From assembly GCA_018660465.1 (NCBI GenBank), contig JABJKH010000084.1, forward strand, positions 1-64,000: DNA of 64,000 nucleotides, written 5' to 3'. How positions within the stretch are numbered: the stretch's first letter is position 1; the number at the start of each line of letters is the position of its first letter. Both the position numbers and the translations under genes were made by a program. This DNA is from Rhodospirillaceae bacterium (lineage in GTDB: Bacteria; Pseudomonadota; Alphaproteobacteria; Rhodospirillales; JABJKH01). The notes under the pieces are model-generated. The model was not told where the DNA came from and made no database searches. It saw nothing but the letters and a program-made list of their open reading frames with translations. Below, piece by piece: positions 24,702-33,475 of this stretch.

Positions 24702-26063
24702 CTACCCACAGAGCTTCGTCAATTCCCCCAAATTACCAACCTCATCCAACGCCCAAACCATGTCACAGATTTTCCCCGCGCGTTCAGCACCAACGACAGG
24801 TTCTACATTGGCCATAAATTTCGCCTTAATTACCTCGTCCGACATGGGGCAGTCCGTGGTGCCGGTTGCGTGTTCAGTGACGAAGTCAAAAGTTTCACCG
24901 TTGTTAGACGTCACCACGCCGCGAGCTTGATCGGCCGCTAAATTATCATCGGTGGCAACATTCACCTTATCGCGCAAGGCAACGACATCCGCCGCCAAGG
25001 CACGTTCATTGCTGAATTGCGCGCGGCCTGCGGTGCCATCAATATATCCAACAGCCGCAGAATGCGTGATGCTGAATTTGGATTTAAGACCGGTTTTCGG
25101 ATTGGCGACGCCTGTGATGATAACCGCCTTTGCATTCGCCGTGATATCGATGGATTTTACGTCATCGGGTGAAATTCCTGAGCCCTTGGCAAGCCCGATT
25201 GTGGTGTCGATGATGGGATGCAGCACAACGCCGCAGGCATAAGGCTTATAGCCGTTTGTGGTGATGCAATAGCCCTCGTCCAGGCCCTTCAAGATTTGAT
25301 CTATGTCTGTGCCGGAACTGTAGATGCGGCAGAAGCCTTTTGTTCCTTCGAGAATTTCTCCGGAACTATCAAAGCCGCCTTCCGCCAACAACGCGGCCAA
25401 AAGTCCGTTGGATGCAGCTTTGCCAGCTTGGAAACTTTTGCACATGGTGCCCCGGTTTTGCTGCATGCCAGCGGACTGGGTGCCCGCGATGCCAAATGCG
25501 TGCACGATTTGCTGCGCATTGAGACCCAGCATGACGCTGCACGCTGCACCGGCGGCCATGGCACCCAGGGTACCGGTCAGGTGCCAGCCGCCGTCGTGAT
25601 GGTTAGGCGCGCCCCGACCCGAACGCACACCGGCTTCGAACCCAGCGACATAGCCCAGCATCAGGTCTTTGCCACCGAGCCCTCGCTTCTCACCCAGTGA
25701 CAACATCGCCGCCAACACCGGCCCACTGGTGTGCAAAATTACGCCGCCCATGTGAGTGTCATCATAATCCAGAACATGGCCCATTTGACCATTTGCGATT
25801 GGAGCTTCCAGAAGGCCAAGCTTCGTGCCTCGACCGAAGACAGTGCTGTTGCCTTCCCCATTCATTGATTGCAGAACACCGGCGAGTGTATCAGTGGTCG
25901 CGTGCCCACTGCCGGCAATGGCGCAGCCGATCCAATCCAGCACGCCACGCCTGCATTCATGCACGACATCGTCGGGCAAATCATCAAATTTTAAACCAGC
26001 TAGGTATGAACTCAGTTTTTCAGTAATGCCGAGATTAAGATCGGCTGCTCCGTATTCGGCCAT
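24702..26063 (-). CDS. MmgE/PrpD-family protein
   Basis: A 453-residue member of the 2-methylcitrate dehydratase/cis-aconitate decarboxylase superfamily. The all-helical first domain carries VLDWIGCAIAGSGHATTDTL, NGQMGHVLDYDDTHMGGVIL and HLTGTLGAMAAGAACSVMLG; the second domain (about 270-400) has GYKPYACGVVLHPIID and KSKFSITHSAAVGYIDG. Besides PrpD itself, the family holds many uncharacterised dehydratases and isomerases. It is a single gene, convergent with the SDR genes and divergent from the deacetylase gene. Confidence 0.9.
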   Translation of the reverse strand: MAEYGAADLNLGITEKLSSYLAGLKFDDLPDDVVHECRRGVLDWIGCAIAGSGHATTDTLAGVLQSMNGEGNSTVFGRGTKLGLLEAPIANGQMGHVLDYDDTHMGGVILHTSGPVLAAMLSLGEKRGLGGKDLMLGYVAGFEAGVRSGRGAPNHHDGGWHLTGTLGAMAAGAACSVMLGLNAQQIVHAFGIAGTQSAGMQQNRGTMCKSFQAGKAASNGLLAALLAEGGFDSSGEILEGTKGFCRIYSSGTDIDQILKGLDEGYCITTNGYKPYACGVVLHPIIDTTIGLAKGSGISPDDVKSIDITANAKAVIITGVANPKTGLKSKFSITHSAAVGYIDGTAGRAQFSNERALAADVVALRDKVNVATDDNLAADQARGVVTSNNGETFDFVTEHATGTTDCPMSDEVIKAKFMANVEPVVGAERAGKICDMVWALDEVGNLGELTKLCG

Positions 26064-26214
26064 CGATTGTTCCTTGGTTAAATCTTAATTTATGCACATC
26101 CATATTACGGCTTACATTTGCATCATCAAGCCAACTGAGTACATCGAGCGCAATATTAAGTCTCTACCCGAACCTAAAATTGGCCTATGATTGCACTCTG
26201 GGGGAACAGCACCG

Positions 26215-27066
26215 ATGGCGAAACATATCGTCTGTTTATCATTTGATTATGATGTCACGTCTTGGCACATGCCGGACGAGGACACCGAATTGGCATCGGT
26301 GGTCGAAATCGAAGACGGCCATGTGGGTGCCAAGAACATTCTCAAGGTTCTCGAAAAGCAGGAAATACCGGCAACGTGGTTTATCTCCGGCTTCACCATT
26401 CAGATGTTTCCAGAAATTTGTGACGCAGTCATCCTCGCTGGACACGAAGTCGGGCACTCCGGCTGGACCCATGTGGCCCCGGCGAAGCTCAGCCGCAAGA
26501 AAGAAGAAGACCTGCTGATCCGCGCTAACGCCACAATTCAAAAGCTCAGCGGTCAGAAAGCTCTCGGCTACCGTTCCCCCGCTTGGGATCACAGTCCGCA
26601 CACGCTGGATTTACTTTTGAAGTATGATTTTTTGTACGAGAGCAGCATGATGGGAACCGACTACGACCCTTACCGTGTGCGACGGGGATACGTGGAAGAC
26701 GGAATTAAAATGCAAAAGGAAGGGCATGATACCCGGCTAATTGAAATTCCCATTAAATGGTCCCAAGACGATCATACGAAAGTTGCCTTGCCTTTGCTTG
26801 AGCCTGAACCCGGTCAGCAGCCTGGCGTCATCGATGCGTGGTTGGATGAATTCCTTTACATGCAGGCGACAAGCAAATGGGGAATTATCACCTACACCTG
26901 CCATCCCTACGTCATAGGGCGCGGCAAAAGGGCTGATATCTTAAGCCGCTTTGTGGCGCAGCTTAAAACGAGAGGCGCAACCTTCATGACCATGGAAAAC
27001 GCCGCCCGCGAATATAATGCCCGCGCGCCCTTTGCAGCACGATCTGATTTATCTAAGGCAAGCTAG
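26215..27066 (+). CDS. Polysaccharide deacetylase (NodB)-family amidohydrolase
   Basis: About 283 residues of NodB-homology fold. The catalytic base lies in ICLSFDYDVTSW, the metal-binding His pair in GHSGWTH, and YRSPAWDHSPHTL and the later GIITYTCHPYVIGR form the remaining motifs. There is no signal peptide, so it is closer to cytoplasmic members such as PuuE-type allantoinase or HP0310-like deacetylases than to cell-wall enzymes. The ATG is chosen because GGGGG lies 10 nt upstream; a TTG at 26191 is less likely. It stands alone between convergent and divergent neighbours. Confidence 0.85.
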   Translation: MAKHIVCLSFDYDVTSWHMPDEDTELASVVEIEDGHVGAKNILKVLEKQEIPATWFISGFTIQMFPEICDAVILAGHEVGHSGWTHVAPAKLSRKKEEDLLIRANATIQKLSGQKALGYRSPAWDHSPHTLDLLLKYDFLYESSMMGTDYDPYRVRRGYVEDGIKMQKEGHDTRLIEIPIKWSQDDHTKVALPLLEPEPGQQPGVIDAWLDEFLYMQATSKWGIITYTCHPYVIGRGKRADILSRFVAQLKTRGATFMTMENAAREYNARAPFAARSDLSKAS

Positions 27067-27099
27067 GGGGCCCTGACACATTGTCAGCATGGGCCATAC

Positions 27100-28008
27100 T
27101 TAGATCTGCGGAAGAGACGCCTCAAACCCGATCGAAGCATCTACCTCGCCCATTCGTTTGGATGGCATCGACAATCCCCACTGGTCAATTCGCCCCGGCG
27201 GCCAAGTCCAATCTTCAGGCATGCCGACTTTATAGGTGTCGTCCACCTGTTCGACTTCGGCGGTGTATTCGATCACCACATCATCAGGTCCGACGAAATA
27301 CGCGAAGACGTTGTTCCCGGGTCCGTGCCGTCCCACACCCCAGGCAATAGGGTAACCTGCATCCCGCATTCGACCGCCGCCCAGCATCACCGATTCCCAA
27401 TCCATGATTTCAAACGCGATATGGTTGAGCGTCGGCCCGCCCGCATTGGTGATGGCAATGCTGTGATGGTCCGAACAGCATCTGAGGAACGTCATCTTGC
27501 CAGTGATGTCGGACGTTTTGAAGCCCAGAACATCCTTGAAAAAGCCGACCGAATTTTCCGGTGTGCCCGCATTTAAAACGATATGTGACAATTGACGGGG
27601 TTGGCTCGGATCGTCTTTCATCGCCGATCCAGGTGAAGCATCGGCGATCACCCTTAAGTTTCTGCCCTCGGGGTCCTTAAAGGAAAACCCGAAACCGCCG
27701 CCGGGGAATCCAATTTCGGAAATATCTGAGACTGTTTCCATTCCTGAAGCCGTGACCTTGGCATGTAAGTCCTTCAATACACCGCCATTTGGCGCCGTAA
27801 AATTGATCGAACTGACTGTTGTCTTAGAACCTTCCAACAGCCGCACCAAATAGGGTGAGCCGCCTGACCCCCTGAGAAAAATCCCTTCCGCATCAGATGA
27901 CACTGATGTCAGTCCCCAAGTCTCCTCATAGAATGCTGCCGTCTTAGCAATATCGGCTACGACAAGATCAATACTATGAAGACCGTTGACTTGGGGGGAG
28001 TTGGACAT
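27100..28008 (-). CDS. VOC-family extradiol-type dioxygenase
   Basis: A 302-residue two-module vicinal-oxygen-chelate protein. The N-terminal module begins LHSIDLVVADIAKTAAFYEE; the C-terminal module holds the likely iron ligands as His in QLSHIVLNAGTPENS, His in LNHIAFEIMDWES and Glu in VVIEYTAEVE, the arrangement of type I extradiol ring-cleavage dioxygenases. A role in catechol cleavage is likely but not proved. It is the last gene of a three-gene minus-strand unit, 3 nt after the YciI-like gene. Confidence 0.85.
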   Translation of the reverse strand: MSNSPQVNGLHSIDLVVADIAKTAAFYEETWGLTSVSSDAEGIFLRGSGGSPYLVRLLEGSKTTVSSINFTAPNGGVLKDLHAKVTASGMETVSDISEIGFPGGGFGFSFKDPEGRNLRVIADASPGSAMKDDPSQPRQLSHIVLNAGTPENSVGFFKDVLGFKTSDITGKMTFLRCCSDHHSIAITNAGGPTLNHIAFEIMDWESVMLGGGRMRDAGYPIAWGVGRHGPGNNVFAYFVGPDDVVIEYTAEVEQVDDTYKVGMPEDWTWPPGRIDQWGLSMPSKRMGEVDASIGFEASLPQI

Positions 28009-28011
28009 GGT

Positions 28012-28371
28012 TCAACTAATCTCGCACGTACCGTCGGAATAGTTGATGGACACATTCAAGCGACCTTCATTCACGCGCCAAGCTTGGACGGTAAATTTCC
28101 GGACGTTGTTTTTATGGAAGGGGTCCTGGGATGCAATCTCCGCCGCCTCTTCTTTATTGCCCGCGCGGACAACGATCATGCCGCGTCCGATGGGGACGTT
28201 CGATTCATCAACCAAAGGGCCTGCCGCAAACAAGATGCCTTTTTTCTCTAATCCATTCACATAAGCCAGATGGTCTTTGAAAAATTGATCACGCTCGGAA
28301 ATATTGTCGCTGGCTTCTGAACTGATAACGTAAACGATGAGTCCCAAGCCGTGAGGAATTTGATCTGCCAT
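28012..28371 (-). CDS. YciI-like protein
   Basis: A 119-residue ferredoxin-fold protein of the YciI family. The core reads RDQFFKDHLAYVNGLEKKGILFAAGP-type, with the conserved His and the later DPFHKNNVRKFTVQAWRVNEG. YciI relatives include muconolactone isomerase-like enzymes and a cis-dienelactone dehydrochlorinase, so it could act just after ring cleavage by the neighbouring VOC enzyme. The gap to the upstream cupin gene is 12 nt and AAGGAG precedes its start. Confidence 0.85.
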   Translation of the reverse strand: MADQIPHGLGLIVYVISSEASDNISERDQFFKDHLAYVNGLEKKGILFAAGPLVDESNVPIGRGMIVVRAGNKEEAAEIASQDPFHKNNVRKFTVQAWRVNEGRLNVSINYSDGTCEIS

Positions 28372-28383
28372 GGTGTGGTCTCC

Positions 28384-28917
28384 TTATTCCTTGGTGCCGT
28401 CAATTAAAACAAACGCAATTCGGCAGACATCCGTCCCACGGTTGGACCACGCATGGTTGGTGCCCCGTTGAATGAGTACATCACCCGCCTTCAAATGAAC
28501 CGAAGACTCATCCATCAGCATGTCGATCTCGCCTTCGATCACGATGGCATAATCAACCGTGTCGGTCTTATGCATGAACGGATGGCGGGTATCTTCTACC
28601 AAATTATCAGCGGCCCCCATGGCGCCGAAGGCGGCCTTGGTGTCCAACTTGGCGAGAGCTTCCCGGTCTTCCGGCCAGAATTCAAGAATTCTCAGGACCG
28701 AACCATTCTCTGGTGGGCTTAGAACTACCTTGCCGGCTACCGGATCACCGTCTTCATCCCACGGAGCAGGTGTCCGTTGTGTCCGCCATAAATTAGTTAA
28801 AGCAACCCCGGGACGTTCCGGTCGTTCGAGAATATTTGTTGCGGCGCTGTCTTCTATAACAATTGCTGTGCCATTTTCGTCGTGGCCGGTGACCACACGC
28901 CTTACCGGAATAGCCAT
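28384..28917 (-). CDS. Cupin-domain protein
   Basis: A 177-residue protein with a single cupin barrel in its second half. Motif 1 is recognisable in the region FMHKTDTVDYAIVIEGEIDM and motif 2 in LKAGDVLIQRGTNHAWSNRG, with His and Glu ligands for a metal. The first part (RRVVTGHDENGTAIVIEDSA) resembles the N-terminus of cupins found in aromatic catabolism clusters. It heads the minus-strand unit cupin-YciI-VOC dioxygenase and is divergent from a GST gene. Confidence 0.87.
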   Translation of the reverse strand: MAIPVRRVVTGHDENGTAIVIEDSAATNILERPERPGVALTNLWRTQRTPAPWDEDGDPVAGKVVLSPPENGSVLRILEFWPEDREALAKLDTKAAFGAMGAADNLVEDTRHPFMHKTDTVDYAIVIEGEIDMLMDESSVHLKAGDVLIQRGTNHAWSNRGTDVCRIAFVLIDGTKE

Positions 28918-28992
28918 GAATGAAATCCCTTTCCAAAAGAACTAGGTTTATATAATTACTTTTAGCTTCGAATTTCAGAGAAGGAAAACCCA

Positions 28993-29763
28993 ATGACGCT
29001 CGAACTCTATAATTTTCCACCATCAACGTGCAGTTTAAAAGTACGTATCGTCCTGGCGGAGAAGGAACTGGAGTGGGTGGACCACCGGCTTCTATCGAAA
29101 AACAACGACCATCTAAAACCTGAGTATCTAAAATTAAATCCTAACGGCGTGGTGCCAACGTTGGTGCATGATGGGGTGCCGATTATCGATTCCTCTGTCA
29201 TTATGGAATACCTGGATGAGGTCTATCCCGAAATAAAGCTAACCCCTGACGATCCAATAATGCGCGCGAAGATGCGATCTTGGTTGCGATTCATGGAAGA
29301 AGTTCCAACCCCCGCCATCCGTTTCCCCTCCTTCGAAAACGTCCTGATCATGCATTACGCAAAATTATCGAACGATGAATTAAATACCGAAGCGGAAATC
29401 CGCCCGCTTAAAACTGAATTCTACAAAAATATGGGAACCGACGGCTTTGATCAAAAGCACTTGGATAAGGCGATGGACGACGTACGCTTGACCCTGGACC
29501 GGATGGAAAAGGAACTTGATGAAAATGGTCCTTGGCTGGTTGGAGAACAATACACCATCGCTGACATTTGCGTGGCACCCTTGATTGATCGGATGGAAGA
29601 CCTGGGTCACGCAGATATGTGGGAATCATCACATCCCAAAGTCGCCGATTGGTTTCAACGCATAAAGGCCCGGCCTGCTTATGCAATAGCGTATTACCAC
29701 GGCGCACGCTTTTCTGAAGTTTACCCAGAATTAGACCTTCGGAGCCCTAAAGTCTCTTCTTAG
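28993..29763 (+). CDS. Glutathione S-transferase family protein
   Basis: A 256-residue GST. The N-terminal thioredoxin-like domain has YNFPPSTCSLKVRIVLAEKE with the active-site Ser/Cys, cis-Pro in NGVVPTLVHDG and DSSVIMEYLDE; the helical domain has the N-capping box motif YTIADICVAPLIDRMED. AGAAGGAAAA precedes the ATG. Divergent from the cupin-YciI-VOC unit, it may belong to the same route, for example as a maleylpyruvate-isomerase-like step. It is related to, but clearly different from, the GST at 3.8 kb. Confidence 0.88.
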   Translation: MTLELYNFPPSTCSLKVRIVLAEKELEWVDHRLLSKNNDHLKPEYLKLNPNGVVPTLVHDGVPIIDSSVIMEYLDEVYPEIKLTPDDPIMRAKMRSWLRFMEEVPTPAIRFPSFENVLIMHYAKLSNDELNTEAEIRPLKTEFYKNMGTDGFDQKHLDKAMDDVRLTLDRMEKELDENGPWLVGEQYTIADICVAPLIDRMEDLGHADMWESSHPKVADWFQRIKARPAYAIAYYHGARFSEVYPELDLRSPKVSS

Positions 29764-29861
29764 TTCCTAACGAACAATTGCGTAAGTAATCGTAATTGAC
29801 GTTCTCTATAAACTCTTGCATCATTCTTCTCGACAGGGGCGCACACCAGCGCATATTGACT

Positions 29862-29888
29862 TTGACACTGATTGAACGTACGTATAAT
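29862..29888 (+). promoter_or_regulatory. Promoter of the NMT1/SsuABC-type transporter operon
   Basis: TTGACA at 29862-29867 and TATAAT at 29883-29888 are exact sigma70 hexamers with a 15-nt spacer, a short spacing that may need an activator or reflect use of a slightly shifted -10. The TetR-type palindrome covers the spacer and -10. Confidence 0.7.
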
Positions 29889-29911
29889 TTTATACATACG
29901 TTCAATCAGTG
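29866..29911. promoter_or_regulatory. TetR-type operator palindrome (copy 1)
   Basis: Two 21-nt arms, the left beginning CACTGATTGAACGTA and the right ending TACGTTCAATCAGTG, match with a single mismatch around a 4-nt centre. The palindrome overlaps the promoter and lies about 40 nt before the transporter ATPase gene. An almost identical palindrome sits at the TetR gene start, so the TetR protein most likely binds here. Confidence 0.85.
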
Positions 29912-29950
29912 TTGAGCTGAAAACGTAATCGGGTGTGATATATATCAAGC

Positions 29951-30736
29951 ATGAATGAGATAAATAACAAACATCGAATTGAAGTAAGCAGTGTCGGCAA
30001 ACACTTTGGCGACCTGGAGGTCTTTAAGGATATTAATCTTAGCTTTGGGGAGCGAGAGATCGTCACCATCGTCGGGCCTTCCGGCTGCGGTAAAACAACG
30101 TTGCTTCGGTGCATTGATGGGCTGATCCCAATTACCAAAGGTGATATTCACATCAACGGAGAGCGCATTACGGAACCCACCGAAGGTATCGCCATGGTGT
30201 TTCAGCATTTCGGTCTGTTCCCGTGGAAAACGGTTGAACAGAACGTGGCCTACGGTCTCAAGCTTGCCAATCTACCCACCGCCGAAATTAACGAGCGCGT
30301 ACCCAAGTTTATTAATATGGTCGGTTTGACCGGATTTGAAGGCTCCTACCCCTACCAGCTTTCCGGTGGCATGCAGCAGCGCTGCGGCCTAGCCCGTGCT
30401 CTAGCGTTGGAACCGAGCGTATTGTTAATGGATGAACCCTTTGCCGCGATTGACGCGCAGACTCGGGAAATCCTGCAACTGGAACTCTTAAAAATTTGGG
30501 ACCTGCGCCCGATGACCATGGTGTTCGTCACCCATTCCATTGAGGAAGCGGTGTTGATGGGCCATCGAGTGGTTGTGTTGAAGGGACGTCCGAGTGGTGT
30601 ATTCGAAGTAATTGAGGTTGATTTGCCAAGTCCGCGCGACAGATCAACCCGCTCTCATCCCCGGTTCGCTGAAATTCGCGAACATGTTTGGGGAACTTTG
30701 ATGGACGAAGCGCGTGCTGCGGAATTTGAAGTTTAA
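29951..30736 (+). CDS. ABC transporter ATPase, nitrate/sulfonate/taurine (SsuB/TauB) type
   Basis: A 261-residue ATPase. Walker A is GPSGCGKTTLLR, the Q-loop is in MVFQHFGLFPWKTV, the signature is LSGGMQQRCGLARAL, Walker B is VLLMDEPFAAID and the H-loop is in FVTHSIEEAVLM. This pattern fits SsuB/TauB/ThiZ-type importers. It opens the operon ATPase, binding protein, two permeases, hydrolase, and is preceded by a promoter overlapped by a long palindrome. Confidence 0.92.
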   Translation: MNEINNKHRIEVSSVGKHFGDLEVFKDINLSFGEREIVTIVGPSGCGKTTLLRCIDGLIPITKGDIHINGERITEPTEGIAMVFQHFGLFPWKTVEQNVAYGLKLANLPTAEINERVPKFINMVGLTGFEGSYPYQLSGGMQQRCGLARALALEPSVLLMDEPFAAIDAQTREILQLELLKIWDLRPMTMVFVTHSIEEAVLMGHRVVVLKGRPSGVFEVIEVDLPSPRDRSTRSHPRFAEIREHVWGTLMDEARAAEFEV

Positions 30737-30780
30737 GACGAAGAAATAAAACCAATAAAACTCTAACTAGGGAGGTTTCA

Positions 30781-31809
30781 ATGATGAAATCACGTTATTT
30801 GCTAACACTACCTGCTGTGGCATTCGGCCTCAGCTTATCCGCTACCAATCCCGCGACGGCCATGGACAAAGCGACAATTGCTGTCCCTGGTGTTCCGCCG
30901 GTATTTTCCACCGTTTTCGTTTATGTTGCGAAGGAAGCTGGCTTTTACAAAAAGCATGGTGTGGATGTTCGCATCAAACCGTTCAACTCCGGTGTTGCGG
31001 CAGCTAAGGCCGTTGCAACGGGCAAGGTGGATGCATCTCTGTCACCAACCGCGCCAGTCTCCAAGATCGTTTCCAATGCAGGCATCAAAATGGTTGGCCT
31101 GATGGGCTTGGAGAAGCCGGACTGGTTCATCGGTTCCATGGATCCAAGCAAGAACAAATGCGAAGACCTTAAGGGGCAAGCTGTCGGTGTAGATAGCCCG
31201 CACGGTGCACGTTGGATCCAATTGGCCAACATGGCGCGGAAATGCAAACTGCGTCCTGACAAACACATCCCGACCGTGAACTTAAGCTCCAACGTGGGGT
31301 CGGCCATGGTTGCGGGTCGCCTGACATTTGGTGTTCTGCACCGCGACGACATCACCGTAATCGAGCGTGAGAGTGGTAAAAAACTCACCATCGTATCCGA
31401 AATTGAAAAGGCGGCACCTGGCACGCACTACCTTCTGTTCATGACGGTTAAGAAAAACCTCGCTGCCAAGCGCGATATGTATGTTCGTATGGTGGCCGCC
31501 AATATCGAAGCAATTCGGTACATGAATAATCCAGCGAATGTTGATAAAGTCGCAAAGATTGCTGGGGTTACGAAGCGTAAACTTATGGATGCAAAGGCTG
31601 CTGTGAAAGATTTTGTAGCCTACAAATACTGGCCGCTAGATTACGACGGTCTAAACGCCAAGCGTTTGGCCAAGACCATTAAGATCCAGGCCATCGTTGG
31701 CAAGAAGACCAAAGGCAAGGCCGGCATCAAGCCGGGCAAGAAGCCTGTTGCCGTTAACGAACTTGTTGATACGTCCGTCTACAAAGACGCGATGAAGCTG
31801 GTCAAATAA
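30781..31809 (+). CDS. NMT1/SsuA-like substrate-binding protein
   Basis: A 342-residue periplasmic binding protein. The signal peptide spans about residues 1-27 (SRYLLTLPAVAFGLSLSA core, cleavage after AMA or ATA). The mature protein has VYVAKEAGFYKKHGVDVRI and AAAKAVATGKVDASLSP, typical of the NMT1/THI5/SsuA family for thiamine precursors, sulfonates and similar small molecules. The basic C-terminal tail (KTKGKAGIKPGKKP) is unusual. A good AGGGAGG site lies before the ATG. A strong hairpin follows and probably keeps its expression above that of the permeases. Confidence 0.88.
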   Translation: MMKSRYLLTLPAVAFGLSLSATNPATAMDKATIAVPGVPPVFSTVFVYVAKEAGFYKKHGVDVRIKPFNSGVAAAKAVATGKVDASLSPTAPVSKIVSNAGIKMVGLMGLEKPDWFIGSMDPSKNKCEDLKGQAVGVDSPHGARWIQLANMARKCKLRPDKHIPTVNLSSNVGSAMVAGRLTFGVLHRDDITVIERESGKKLTIVSEIEKAAPGTHYLLFMTVKKNLAAKRDMYVRMVAANIEAIRYMNNPANVDKVAKIAGVTKRKLMDAKAAVKDFVAYKYWPLDYDGLNAKRLAKTIKIQAIVGKKTKGKAGIKPGKKPVAVNELVDTSVYKDAMKLVK

Positions 31810-31830
31810 GAACCTAAATACACGAAGGCC

Positions 31831-31860
31831 GGGCGGCGCTCTTTAATCGGAGCGCCGTCC
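31831..31860 (+). terminator. Intra-operon hairpin after the binding-protein gene
   Basis: An 11-bp stem (GGGCGGCGCTC with GAGCGCCGTCC, one G-U pair) and an 8-nt loop stand 21 nt after the binding-protein stop and before the permease genes. There is no long U-run, so partial termination or protection of the upstream mRNA is likelier than full stop. Confidence 0.65.
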
Positions 31861-31896
31861 TTCCATCTCCTGCATTACAAATTTAATAGAGTTTAA

Positions 31897-32682
31897 ATGC
31901 TTAATTCCGATTCACCGTGGGTCCGCTGGGGCACTGTCGTTACAGGTCTGATAATTGGCGCGATCATTTGGGAAATTGCGGGCCTGAACTTTAATCGCGC
32001 CCTGATGGCCCCAATTTGGGGCAATGCCGAACATCCGGGAGCCGCACCCAGGCTGTGGGAACTATTCGCCGACGAAGAATTTCGGCATGCTTTTGTCGGT
32101 TCGATAAAATTATTCTGTACGGGTTTCAGTATTGGTGTTGTTCTGGCCTTGCCGCTGGGGATCATCCTGGCGCGTTTTGTCCTCCTTCGGGTCGCCTTGG
32201 AAAGCTATATCCTGGCGCTTTATGTCACACCGATGGTGGCGATTATTCCATTTATTATGGCGCTGATGGGTTTTGATTTTTGGCCCAAGGTGGTGGTTGT
32301 CACCCTCTTCACATTTTTTCCAATTCTGTATAATACCCTCGAAGGTGCGCGCAGCGTAAAGCCGGAATTGATCGAGGTGGCCCGCGCCTTCCGCACCAAC
32401 GAATGGGCACTGTGGCGAGATATTCTTATTCCCTACACACTGCCTTTCGCATTGACCGGCATTCGCCAGGCAACGGGTCGGGCCTTGGTTGGCATGGTTG
32501 CTGCGGAGTTTTTCCTCTCCACCAGTGGCCTCGGCGGCGAAATCATGGTCGCGTCCCGGAACTTCGACATGGCCTCAGTCTTGGCCTCGATCTTTTTGAT
32601 TACGATTTTAGGCACTGGGCTGATGCGTTTGGCTCAAGTGTTTGAAAAGAAATACTCCGCCTGGCGAGGGCTTGACCGATGA
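31897..32682 (+). CDS. ABC transporter permease (SsuC/TauC type), first
   Basis: A 261-residue BPD-type permease with about six hydrophobic segments. The coupling (EAA-like) loop is VARAFRTNEWALWRDILIPYTLPF, the segment TGIRQATGRALVGMVAAEFF follows, and IGVVLALPLGIILARF is the second membrane segment. The gene overlaps the next permease by 4 nt (ATGA). The pair is divergent enough to suggest a heterodimeric channel rather than a recent duplication. Confidence 0.9.
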   Translation: MLNSDSPWVRWGTVVTGLIIGAIIWEIAGLNFNRALMAPIWGNAEHPGAAPRLWELFADEEFRHAFVGSIKLFCTGFSIGVVLALPLGIILARFVLLRVALESYILALYVTPMVAIIPFIMALMGFDFWPKVVVVTLFTFFPILYNTLEGARSVKPELIEVARAFRTNEWALWRDILIPYTLPFALTGIRQATGRALVGMVAAEFFLSTSGLGGEIMVASRNFDMASVLASIFLITILGTGLMRLAQVFEKKYSAWRGLDR

Positions 32683-33461
32683 CGTCTGCTCTTTCTCGAA
32701 TCCTGCCCAGCAAAGACATGCAAATTAAGCTGTTCACCGGCTTGATTATCTTGGTGATTTGGCAAGTTGGCGTGACCTATTCTGGCGCGCCTCGGTTCAT
32801 TGCCAAGCCTTTGAATATCTTTGCCGTATTCCCTGAGGTGGTCGTTACGGATGAATTTTTGGATGCAACATCAAGCACCATCTTCGCGGTCATAAAAGGA
32901 CTGCTGATATCGCTGGTGGCTGGCACGATTGTCGGATTTGCGATTGGCCGGATGAAAGTCTTTGATCGGCTGCTGAACGTCTACATCAACGGCTTTTACA
33001 CCATGCCCATGGTGGCAGCACTGCCGCTGATTACCGTCTGGTTCGGCTATGAAGAAGAAGCCCGCATGGCGACAATCATTTTTGCGTCTTTTTTCTCCAT
33101 CACCATCAACGCCGCCGATGGGGCGCGATCCGTTCCGCCGGAATATCTGGAGGTTGCACACGCCTATAGGGCGAGCCCTCGCCATGTATGGTTTGATATT
33201 ACCCTGTTTAGTTCGATGCCCTATCTCATCGCCGGCATCCGATTAGCGGCGGGTCGTGCAGTAGTCGGTGCTGTGATCTCTGAATTCTTTGTTTCTTTGG
33301 AAGGCCTTGGCATGTTCATCTTGGCGAATACGCGTTCTTATGCCCATAACGAGGCCGTAGTCGGGGTATTGGCGCTCGCGGCCTTTGGGCTTGCATTCGA
33401 GTGGATCACCAAGTGGGTTCTGGCGACCTATTACCCCTGGTACCGCCGAGCGAACAGATAA
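32679..33461 (+). CDS. ABC transporter permease (SsuC/TauC type), second
   Basis: A 260-residue permease, again with about six membrane segments. The coupling loop is VAHAYRASPRHVWFDITLFS and IAGIRLAAGRAVVGAVISEF matches the corresponding part of the first permease. Its start overlaps the first permease stop. The following hydrolase gene begins 14 nt after its own stop. Confidence 0.9.
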   Translation: MTSALSRILPSKDMQIKLFTGLIILVIWQVGVTYSGAPRFIAKPLNIFAVFPEVVVTDEFLDATSSTIFAVIKGLLISLVAGTIVGFAIGRMKVFDRLLNVYINGFYTMPMVAALPLITVWFGYEEEARMATIIFASFFSITINAADGARSVPPEYLEVAHAYRASPRHVWFDITLFSSMPYLIAGIRLAAGRAVVGAVISEFFVSLEGLGMFILANTRSYAHNEAVVGVLALAAFGLAFEWITKWVLATYYPWYRRANR

Positions 33462-33475
33462 GGCGGGTCGTTAAC

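Noticed and set aside
25218-25700. Forward open frame of 160 codons opposite the MmgE/PrpD gene.
   Set aside because: Antisense to a well-conserved enzyme, no domain, no upstream signals.
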